This document shows positions 54,296 through 64,000 of a stretch of DNA of 64,000 nucleotides, piece after piece. How positions within the stretch are numbered: the stretch's first letter is position 1; each line of letters opens with the position of its first letter. This stretch comes from Urechis unicinctus (taxonomy: Eukaryota; Annelida; Polychaeta; Xenopneusta; Urechidae). The DNA lies in assembly GCA_034190875.2 (NCBI GenBank), contig CM067346.1, forward strand, positions 43,830,863-43,894,862. Direction: 5' to 3'. Both the position numbers and the translations under genes were made by a program. The notes under the pieces are model-generated. The model worked only from the letters and a program-made list of their open reading frames with translations, did not search any database and was not told the origin of the DNA.

Positions 54296-54515
54296 TTGGG
54301 GCTGTCTATGGGCGTCGTACGGGCCAAAACCATGCGTCCTGTGCAGGCGTGGCTGCCCCGTGCGGGGCCCGTACGATGTTTTGCACAGCTTGCGACCGAA
54401 AGTGTCACTTGTCCTACTTTCAGACACTGGCCCCTTACGGGTTTCAGCCCGTAAAAGGCCCGTAGGCAGTTGTGCGGGGCCCTAGCAGGGACCGTCCGAG
54501 GCCTGCATATATAGG
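54296..54515. other. GC-rich hairpin cluster
   Basis: An abrupt GC-rich island with three successive inverted repeats. The first pairs TCGTACGGGCC (54315-54325) with GGCCCGTACGA (54366-54376) and encloses CCCCG-TG-CGGGG (54356-54367). The second pairs AGTGTC (54401-54406) with GACACT (54423-54428). The third pairs TTACGGG (54435-54441) with CCCGTAA (54448-54454). The 71-codon frame through it is probably incidental. The GC contrast with both sides suggests an inserted element or a structured RNA gene. No tRNA, rRNA or snRNA signature is visible. Confidence 0.6.
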
Positions 54516-57500
54516 TCTTTTCTCATTCCGTGTGGCTCTCAAGGCCGCAGGCACCAGCAGGTCTCATATGACCAAGGCATTAAGTACGTGCGTTAGACAG
54601 GTGTGCTGTACTCTATATGCATTCGACTTGCAATGAAAAGTGCAGCCCTTGCTACCACACACGTTTTTCTTTCATTTTGGTCAGTTTTCAGATGTTTATA
54701 TATGATGTCTTATTCTCTGTTAATCTATTTTGTCATGCTACACTATTCATCAGATTATTTTGTTTAACTTCGGCTTTTTTGTGTCTTTCAGTTTTTTGGC
54801 ACAGTTTCACATATTACCATTCATAACCGTAAAAAGCAAAACACAATATCAAGTTAAAAATAGCCTAGATGCCTAGCAGAATTTCCCATGGCATGTTGAG
54901 CGGATGTTTGTTTAAATGAAATTAAAAATATTTACATCCTCCGTTACGGGAAACTTACTTCATCTCAAAGGAACATTTCCACTAGCAAATATAGTTTTAT
55001 ACCACAATCATTTCGTTGAATTTCATGTCCGATTCAATGCTGCTGTATGCTATTTTTGTATAATTAGTTTTATAAGACGTCTGGACATGACAAGACTATT
55101 TATTTCCACAACGGTAGATTTCTGCTGAATAAATACATTGCTTCAATTCATTTACAGTGCTTTGACCACCTAGGTTTTGCATATTATCAAATCACCGATG
55201 TGCATGAGTAATTTACTCCCACAATATTTCACACGAAAGGCTTAATTATATCACATCGTGTTTTTCAAATATCCTCATTTGCTATCTACTGACAGTTAAT
55301 GACATATCAATTATTATCATGCATACTTTACCCAGAGAATGTCTTGATATAAGTTTTCAAATTTTCTGCTTATGATGTTTGTTTGTGAAGAAAAACTGAT
55401 TACATTCACCACCAGGGTAATTAATTGTTTTTACTTCCATATTTGTCTATAACGTGGTTACCAAAAATGTATTCAGTAAAAGGTTAAACGGAGCTGTTTT
55501 TACACCAAATATCGACGACTCGTTTATAGATCAGTGGCACTCCCATTTTGATCGCTACGTGGCTACGCCGAGTGGCTGTAGTACACGTCGAACCTATCAT
55601 TCAGCTGAATATGCTGAATACTGCTGAGGCCCATAGCGCGTCACTGAGTTTATCATTCGACAAGCATTGTGAATACATCATTCTATCCAAATGGTATATA
55701 TGAAACAATATATATGATTTAAACGATATTCTACTCAGATTTAATCCATTGTCAAGCCAGTTTCCACAAAGGTCCAATGGCGTTTAACCTCCGAACGGCG
55801 AGTATATGTCCAGAGTGGATTCCTTTCAAAAGGGCTACCCCTCCATAAGGATAATAAAATGAAATATCCCATAAGAAAAACAGTTTCATGGTTGACTATA
55901 TATTGTGTTATACCTATGTTAGCGACATCTTCAACTCCTCCAACTTTATCTCAAGCCGTGCACACCTGTGATCGCCATTTTATCAAAGATTATGAGTAAG
56001 ACAGCCAATTCTTAATTTTCGACTTCAGAGTTTCAAACACATGGATGTCAAACCATGGGATCGACTGTATGGACAGAGTATTAAACAATAAGAATACAAA
56101 AAGTGTTCTAATTGGGATCTTTCTGCAAGGTGTTCGACACACACGGAATCGCTACTTTGATAGGCAGCCGGTAACATGCAATCACTCAGCGATTTCATCA
56201 ATTACTAGTCAATATCCACATTATGAGAATATAACTAATCCATGTGTTTCTTTGAGAAAGAAATAGAGATCATTGTGAAACTAGCAGCACATATTTAAGC
56301 TTTAGCTTTGCTTTTTTGTACTTTTTATATAGATAAATAATTGCAACTATTTACAAATTCGAAGTACAGCGTATATGAACGATATTTTGTAATTCTACGC
56401 TATAGAAATCAATAAAGTGAAACTCATTTGCGTGTAACGTGACATAATGCTATTTTAAGTACGATGTGCATGTGTAGATTACACCATGACAATATCAATA
56501 AATATACATAGAATGATAGTAGAAATCCACAGCAGCCTCCTGACTCCCACCGAAATGTCATCCGCTGTATACCAATACTAGTGCCCTTAACCATAAACAC
56601 AGACGAAGTATATCTACTACACATCACCTTCATTCGCGCGAACGGACACTCAATAACTGTATAAACATTGCATATTTCAACAATGTTCGACCAAGTCATT
56701 TTCTGTTCCATTGCACTCCCAGTCTTTCTTAATTTGCCTCATTCACACTGAGTTAATCATACAGAGCAGTATGCTGGTGTTCTTTTCAATAACGTTTCAT
56801 GAAGAACAAAAATCACGTAGTTTGTTTCAAGGAATATCACCAATCTTAACAAGCTAATTGCATTATCAATTTTAAAACCGCAGGCAACCCTCTAATTTAG
56901 GGAGTGCAGCATTGGGTGAGGCCTATAGTCAGAGACACTCAAATACAATTGAATGTGACTCGCCAATACTATGAATTCAACAGCACGAAGCATGACACGC
57001 TTAGTGAAGCTCTTCATCTAATAGTAGATGCGCATCGGGAAAACACCACTTTCCTGAGTAATGACCCGTGTAAACCAATTATGTGGCCGTTACCAAACAA
57101 TTCGTTTTTTGCAGAAAACTGCTATATAATGTGTGCCATGCAAGCTAATGAAGCCCTGATTATATTGTGATCGAGCCGTGTGATAAGATCATTCATCCTA
57201 CAAATTATTATGGTTGTCGCGAGCCATATCCGACTAATATATTAGCAGATAGGTAGGCAGAATAAACTAACTATCACACCTTAGACAGACCTACAAATCG
57301 GTGAGGATAGCAGTATGGGGTCAACTTTAACACTTTGCCAGCTGCTCTCCGCCCAAATATGGGGAAACAATAGGAAGGTTCAAGAGAGGGTGTAGGCCGG
57401 CGTGTTGATTGGTGGCAGAGCGGCGTTTGCTACGAATCCTTACTCCGCATAGAGTGGTCCACAAGCTTCTTATTGCAGTTAATATCCGAGTAACGGCTCT

Positions 57501-60009
57501 GTTGGTGTAGAGTGTAATTAACCATCGCGAGGCGTTTGCCAGCACTCGATTCTCAGACCGTGTTGATTATACTAAACCTGTAAATGATCAAGCTTACTTA
57601 GGATTTGCACGCGAATACCCCATAACGAATTTCATGTTTGCCTCCGGTGTCGAAAATGAGGCTACTCAACATTTTTGCTTTGCATAATATCTCCCACTAG
57701 GTCGTGTCCAGGATTTAATATAAATACTGCCGTTGATTTCGATATTTCTGTTGTTGCTTGATACACAACGAGGAAAAATCACTAGCAGAAAAATGACTCT
57801 CACTTCAGTGTGTGTCAAGAACAAGGTTGTAACATTTAATATATTGAATGGAAATAAACAACTATCGGAATAAAAGAAAGTTTTACCATAACGACACCAA
57901 CACAAGTGTTGATAACAGAGAGATGACATTTTTTCAGGATTCCGCTGGCTCTTGGATAAGACATGGGTACGGCTGTTATAGCGCACCATATGTGCTTAAC
58001 TTGATAAGAGACGAAACAATACACGACAAAACCAGTGGCAGGTACACGTACAGGTCAATTATCCAACTCATTTGGAAAAAAATCAATAATGATTTGCAAG
58101 AATCCAAATTATCTGCGTTGACTGTCATGAAAATAAGTAACAATATACATAATCAGGTCGCACCATAACGCTAGTAGATTAATTCTGAACACATGCGAAA
58201 CAGGCATCATAGCCAATATTGAGCAATTACCGTACAATTATGCAACACGAAGCTCTTTTAGGTCTATAGACCATCTCAATCAGGCAAATACAACCTCAAA
58301 AATGATAACAAGTGACGCAATTGATACAAAAAGTGAACCGAAAGAGTACCTGGTCCACTTATGCTTGCAATCAGCACCTGCAATTCCCTAAAAAATGTTA
58401 TTTCTGTTGGTTTAGTTCTTGTGCATATAAACTCTGCAAGCATAGTTAGTCCATTTATTTAATACCAGATGAGTAAAAATGCATTTTAATAGATAAAACC
58501 AATGAACATAATGACGAAATGATATATTACGTGCTCGTGTGAGTGCCTTTTATCGTGCCATACCTCATTGGCAGTTACTTTTTGTCCACATTCCCAAAAA
58601 CAAGTAGTTTGTAGTTATGCTTCATTAGACAATATGTACCTAGACTAAAAACGAGAGTAAGCACTCACAAAAATGGCAACATTTAATTAGGTTGAAGAAA
58701 CTTGGAATGTCAGCAAAGGTTAATCTCAACAGCAGAGTAATTCAGGTGTTACTAATAACGTTGCTCTTTCTGCCAAAATGACGATGTCACCAATACATGT
58801 TAATGACAGCACTTGCCTCCCATGTTAGATGCCAAAACCTATTCGTAATAAAGCATGAGACCTCGCATTGACGAATGGCTTTATTTCAAGGGCCTCTATT
58901 AATCGCCCGGGCCTGGTTTATCATGTCAGCCGGTCCTGCTTCACCGAAAACGCTTTCATTTGGAATTGGAAGCAATGTTTAGGCCCGACATTATATATAC
59001 TCCCATGTAATTGCCACTATTGACCCTTTAAGTTCCATGACTATACGCAATGTTGCGCATAAGGTTTTAGGCAACACATACTAAACATGCGATATATACT
59101 GTTACCTTGGTGTACAACGAGGAGGGGTGCTCACAGTTGTAATTTACACTATATCATGTATCCAACAAATAATAATCAGTTGCCGAAATGTGCGGCCATT
59201 TGCATGGTGAACACTGTACCTTCGTGAAGTCGAAATTATTTAAAAAGGTTCATAATCAGCTTAATAATTGGCTTGTTGAGGGGCCTCTGGTTAGGCTAAA
59301 CCGATTTTTTATACGAACAGTGAATTATATCCTGCTCAGTAAAATGATTGCTGATCAAACTGCGTTTCTAGATATCCGTGCGTATCATATTTTATAAACT
59401 TGGTCAACGCAATCACAGTTCGATTGACAATACACGTTGAGGCAACTGCTTCTATCAGATGGTGTGACTGATTGTCAACACCTGTGCTCTGAGTTAAGTA
59501 ATCAGAGAAGATGCCAGCATAACCGTTATATCCTTGGTTTAGATCCAATAATGTTCCCTTTGAAACCTATCCATACGTTTATTACAATTGGAAGTCAATC
59601 CCTCTTCTCCAACCTCCACTTTACAAACTTTAATTATAATCACTGGTTGCTTCAACATCTATCTATTATTGTTAACCAGTCACTCCTAATCATAACAACT
59701 AATGACTTTCCAATTAATGTTTCTCACATTTTCTGTTGCATGATAGTTCGTAATAGCAAGTAAAAAGTCACTCTTGTTACAGGAATGATGTCGGTCATAT
59801 GGTGCGGCCATAATACTGGTATGATAACCGGTTTCTATATCACCTTTATGCATGGACAAAGGAAAAGGGTTTTGTAAGAAAGCCAATTGATGGGCGTGGT
59901 CTACACTGGAACAAACAGCGCTGTTGAGACAATGTCACAAGTAGCGCTACAGTTACTGCAATACAAAAGTTTTAATAACGCTCACAAACATAAAATAATA
60001 ATATACCTA
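54516..60009. other. 5.5 kb without a recognised gene
   Basis: Unique AT-rich DNA. Frames at 56904-57170 (88 codons) and 57848-58168 (106 codons, Asn/Lys/Tyr-rich) begin with ATG but show no domain, and neither has convincing flanking splice sites. No repeat or RNA gene recognised. Confidence 0.4.
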
Positions 60010-60862
60010 GTATGTATGTATGTTTGTATGTATGTATGTATGTATGTATGTATGTATGTATGTATGTATGTATGTATGTATGTATGTATGTATGTATGTA
60101 TGTATGTATGTATGTATGTATGTATGTATGTATGTATGTATGTATGTATGTATGTATGTATGTATGTATGTATGTATGTATGTATGTATGTATGTATGTA
60201 TGTATGTCGCATGCATGCATGCATGCATGCATGCATGCATGCATGCTGCTTGTATGTATGTATGTATGTATGTATGTATGTATGTATGTATGTATGTGTA
60301 TGTATGTATGTATGTATGTATGTATGTATGTATGTATGTATGTATGTATGTATGTATGTATGTATCCTTTGTATGTATGTATGTATGTATGTATGTATGA
60401 ATGTATGTATGTATGTAATGAAATGAATGAATGTATGTATGTATGTATACATGTATGTATACATGTATGTATGTATTATTTATATATGTGTATGAATGTA
60501 TGTACGTATGAATGTATGTATTTAAGTTTGTATGTATATGAATGTATGTATATATGCATGTATGCAAGTATATATGTATGTATGCATATATGTATGCATA
60601 TATGGATGTATGTATTAATTTACGTATGTATGTATATATGTATGCATGTATGAATGTAAATATTTATGTATGTATGTATGTATGTATGTATGTATGTGGT
60701 GTATGTATGTATGTATGTATGTATGTATGTATGTATGTATGTATGTATGTATGTATGTATGTATGTATGTATGTATGTATGTATGTATGTATGTATGTAT
60801 GTATGTATGTATGTGTAGTTTGTATGTATGTTTGTATGTATTTATGTATCCATGGTTTATGC
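60010..60862 (+). repeat. (TATG)n tetranucleotide block with (GCAT)n core
   Basis: About 850 bp. Near-pure TATG at 60012-60207, then GCAT repeats (60208-60246), TATG again to 60365, a degenerate TATG region to about 60660, and another clean run at 60664-60812. The 4-base period makes every frame open, giving Met-Tyr-Val-Cys (plus) and Ile-His-Thr-Tyr (minus) strings of up to 213 codons. These are not genes. The GCAT core is self-complementary and could form a hairpin. Confidence 0.97.
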
Positions 60863-62094
60863 ATGTATGCCCACAGGACATTGTACAGGCGGAAATGGCA
60901 GGCTGAGACTGCTCACGGCAACTGCTAATGCAAATATCTATTCAACGTCAGAATTTGATCTCGTCAAATTATTTATGTCGTTGTTGTTGAATAGTAATCA
61001 TGCAGTGCAGTTCATTACCCAAACTGTGGAAACATCAAAGAATCTTACCCAATGCAACCAGATGGTCCGAGTGATACAATGTTTCACATTGCTTGCTTCC
61101 ATTTATAACCTCAAGCTGCCCATTGTACAGTTATGACTGGTTTTTCTATTATATATATCATGTTGAACATACATAATAGATCCTCATGAGTCGTTATCCG
61201 AATCTAACCTACATGGCCAAACCACCATTTAGTATTTGATATAACTATTTGCGTCTCTCAACTCAGAGCTGTTAATGAGCTTGCATTCGCCTCGTTAACA
61301 TTCACTGTGGATTAGCTACTCGGCTTACCAATATCTCTCAGTTTATGAAAGGAGTTAGTCATCGAATGTATAGCAATAACACCAGGCTGAATGACGCAAA
61401 ATTATATTAACGACCAATCTAACATGAGCGCAATAACCATGCGTATGTAGGTTACACACACTAATGTAATTTCTGATGTGCATCAGTTTATGGTGTATTC
61501 GTAACATTTAGATGAGCATGTTCAGACAATATCATGCCAGTCATAGCTACCTTACGGCAAACTAAATATCATCCAATTACAAATCTGTTACAATATACAT
61601 GGGATATATTCGATTTGTGTTTGATCTGGTATTTAAAATGAATGCCCATTACTGAAAACATGTGTTTCTTTAGATGTGCCTTGGTGCAGTATCTACCGGA
61701 TTGGATGAGCAGTACGAGATATAAACTGGAACAACGTCAAAATGGTAAATGAGCCTGAGCCATAAAGAAACAACCACAAGAGTGTTCCTCTCGAAACCGT
61801 TTCCAGGCGTCCCACGTGAAACGTACCGCCTTTCAGAAGCCTATAAAGTGATCAATGGATGTCGCAACAATGAATCGGTAGATGTTGAAACCCATCCGCG
61901 CACATGAACATCATGTTACAGAGGGACATCGAAAACAGAGAAAATGCAAGAGTGCGTGACAAACTCTTCACAGGCAAGGAATATTACCAATTAGCGAGGT
62001 AGGAGACTGGATCACTATCATGGAAAACAAAGTTCATATCAACAGCTAATTTTGCGAGCACGGCAAGCGTCGTGGTTATTTTTATAGGACGTAC
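60863..62094. other. non-coding DNA flanking the ankyrin exon
   Basis: No gene recognised on the plus strand. If the ankyrin exon below is real, this would be intron or 3' region of a minus-strand gene, but no downstream ankyrin exon was found before the (TATG)n block. Confidence 0.35.
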
Positions 62095-62219
62095 CTGTGT
62101 TGGTTTCAACCAATTTACTAATTCACTGTGGCTTGGTGCTGAACACAAGTGAACTGGGCTTCTTCCTTTATAATGCCGCTTTGCGTTATGAATCGTCTCC
62201 ATTTCTTGTGATGCGTCTT
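62095..62219 (-). CDS. orphan ankyrin-repeat exon
   Basis: Minus-strand exon of 125 nt between an acceptor (ATTACAG|AAG, AG at 62221-62220) and a strong donor (ACACAG|GTACGT, starting at 62094). It encodes [12 protein letters not shown], then [20 protein letters not shown]. The latter matches the ankyrin consensus G-x-TP-L-H-x-A-A-x-x-GH-x-E-x-V-x-x-L with exact spacing, with the conserved turn Gly replaced by Ser before His. One-repeat exons of this type are common in animal ankyrin genes, where the repeats mediate protein binding. No neighbouring ankyrin exon is visible, and the 5' part (62183-62219) lies inside an inverted duplication. It may be an isolated or dying exon. A related decayed exon lies at 5172-5264. 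Confidence 0.45.
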
Positions 62220-62342
62220 CTGTAATATGAATAACCATCTGTTGACAGTGGCTTGTCAGATGCATGGAAACTTAAAACGACAGGCAGCAAAACTAACAGC
62301 GCGGTCTGTACCATGTCATGAAGTGAATACAGCTTTGGCCGG

Positions 62343-62345
<3 letters not shown>
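62183..62345 (+). repeat. inverted repeat, left arm
   Basis: 163 bp from GCGTTATGAATCG to GGCCGGTATATA. It is the inverted match of 62934-63096, with two mismatches noticed, both at the inner end. The left arm continues outward into the ankyrin exon, so it is the source sequence. Confidence 0.95.
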
Positions 62346-62933
<588 letters not shown>

Positions 62934-62935
<2 letters not shown>

Positions 62936-63096
62936 ACCGGACAAAGCTGTATTCACTTCATGACATGGTACAGACCGCGCTGTTAGTTTTGCTGCCTGTC
63001 GTTTTAAGTTTCCATGCATCTGACAAGCCACTGTCAACAGATGGTTATTCATATTACAGAAGACGCATCACAAGAAATGGAGACGATTCATAACGC
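62934..63096 (-). repeat. inverted repeat, right arm
   Basis: Inverted copy of 62183-62345. On its outer side the copy stops exactly at CATAACGC and gives way to (TA)n, without the rest of the ankyrin exon. Confidence 0.95.
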
Positions 63097-63111
63097 ATAT
63101 ATATAAGTTTA

Positions 63112-63161
<50 letters not shown>

Positions 63162-63180
63162 CATGTATATATATATATAG
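63097..63180. repeat. (TA)n tract
   Basis: TA-rich run with ATGTAT interruptions, immediately outside the right arm of the inverted repeat. Confidence 0.92.
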
Positions 63181-64000
63181 ACGTTTGCGTCGAAGACACG
63201 CATATGCATGTACTTGACGCAACTAGATATCGTTGTAATCAAAGTATCAAGGTTTTCATTTTTACGTATGAGAAACGCTAAGGGATAAAGGTCACACTTT
63301 CAAATTATAACTGTGGCAACATAACCACTGATCGCCTTTTTCTTTGCGACATACTTTACATTGTCATGGTATTCCGATTAATCGATCTTAGCTTCTAGCA
63401 AAGTATTAGTAGATCGTTCGGGAAGAAAACAGCAGAAACCGCTTGCTTCACATTAGAGGGCAAAGGGAGACAACGATATTGCATTGTTAGCTTTTAAGGT
63501 ATACTCTTGTTATAGCACAAGCGTAACTCTTCTGATATCATAACTGTGATTTAAAGGCACCAATAACTGTGGTTAGAGAAGCTTTCCCCTTTTTTATCAG
63601 CTTACATTTGATTTGGGGAGCAATTTCATAATTGCTTGCATTTCGGTGACATGACGTCACAGGTGCAAGCGGCGCAGGCGGACAGCATTTCGCAGGCAAA
63701 AAACTCTTGTTTGCAACCGTCATGATTTTGGCTTCTTCAAATAATTTTCATGAACCATGATGCCGTTTCAAATTTAAAGTGGGCATGAAAGGTGGTGACT
63801 GTATGTTGTATGTATCGTTGATTTATTATGGCAGAGCCAAAACTATGCATAAGCTTGTCGACAATTTGATTCAAAACTCATAACGATATCTACAAAGATA
63901 AGAATTAATTCAAAAAATATAACTTATCGTTTAATTTGCTAGAAACTGCAATTGTTCGTCAGTTGCAATGCTGATTGAAATAATTATACCATCATGTGAT
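63181..64000. other. unique DNA at the right edge
   Basis: No gene is firmly supported. A second CRE palindrome (TGACGTCA, 63652-63659) lies in a locally GC-richer patch (63640-63700, with GCGGCGCAGGCGG) resembling a small promoter. A minus-strand frame from 63723 (MTVANKSFLPAKCCPPAPLA...) crosses it but has no recognisable domain. Confidence 0.35.

Noticed and set aside
54270-54485. 71-codon frame across the GC-rich island
   Set aside because: It is explained by low stop-codon frequency in GC-rich DNA and is overlain by three hairpins. No domain.
57848-58168. 106-codon Asn/Lys/Tyr-rich frame
   Set aside because: Composition is what AT-rich non-coding DNA gives. No recognisable family and no splice context.
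60012-60653. 213-codon Met-Tyr-Val-Cys frame and its antisense Ile-His-Thr-Tyr frames
   Set aside because: A 4-base repeat with no stop word opens all six frames. The protein strings only restate the microsatellite.
63538-63723. Minus-strand frame beginning MTVANKSFLPAKCCPP
   Set aside because: Starts near a CRE-containing GC-rich patch but the site is inside the frame, not upstream. No domain or donor consensus was found to call it a first exon.

Overview
The window is AT-rich, intron-era metazoan DNA with almost no coding content. A THAP zinc-finger exon with canonical splice signals, an ankyrin-type exon, a decayed CR1/L2-like LINE and very large microsatellites all point to an invertebrate animal nuclear genome. 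I cannot fix the phylum. Nothing looks prokaryotic, organellar or viral.

Layout. 1-0.6 kb: AT/TC low-complexity DNA. 1.3-3.45 kb: the only convincing host gene, a small THAP-domain gene on the plus strand with a cAMP-response-type site, a TATA box, an exon ending in a strong donor, a branch point plus acceptor, a short second exon and an AATAAA signal. 5.17-5.26 kb: a decayed ankyrin-exon relic. 7.4 kb: a (GAT)n tract. About 9.06 to at least 39.6 kb: a large, degenerate, head-to-tail array of long non-coding units. Its anchor motif recurs at 11406, 15793, 16747, 21132, 22087, 26483, 31035 and 35921. The steps between anchors are about 4.39, 0.95, 4.39, 0.96, 4.40, 4.55 and 4.89 kb. Inside this old array, a 5.34-kb block (one whole unit plus about 0.95 kb) was recently triplicated (11103-16443, 16444-21783, 21784-26985). 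The middle copy is a recombinant of the outer two. An older duplication with an offset of about 9-10 kb makes 22.1-29.4 kb match 31.0-39.6 kb. That match exposes later insertions: a (GAA)n purine tract at 34.6 kb and a roughly 0.4-kb element with inverted ends at 38.3 kb.

40.1-40.95 kb: a LINE remnant in which the end of the endonuclease is joined in frame to the tail of the reverse transcriptase. 42.1 kb: (TG)n. 42.3-60 kb: mostly unique DNA without recognisable genes, except a (TA)n palindrome (48.7-49.0 kb), a CpG-richer patch followed by a broken short reading frame (52.1-52.6 kb) and a GC-rich cluster of three hairpins (54.3-54.5 kb). 60.0-60.86 kb: a (TATG)n block with an embedded (GCAT)n core. 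62.1-63.1 kb: a minus-strand ankyrin exon, part of which is copied in inverted orientation to form an imperfect palindrome of about 0.9 kb around (TA)n and (GA)n tracts.

The genes do not form a pathway. The most informative biology is structural: an old long-period tandem array, its recent re-amplification and hybrid-copy formation, and palindromes seeded at microsatellites. Most long open frames here come from simple repeats or are neutral passengers of the array.
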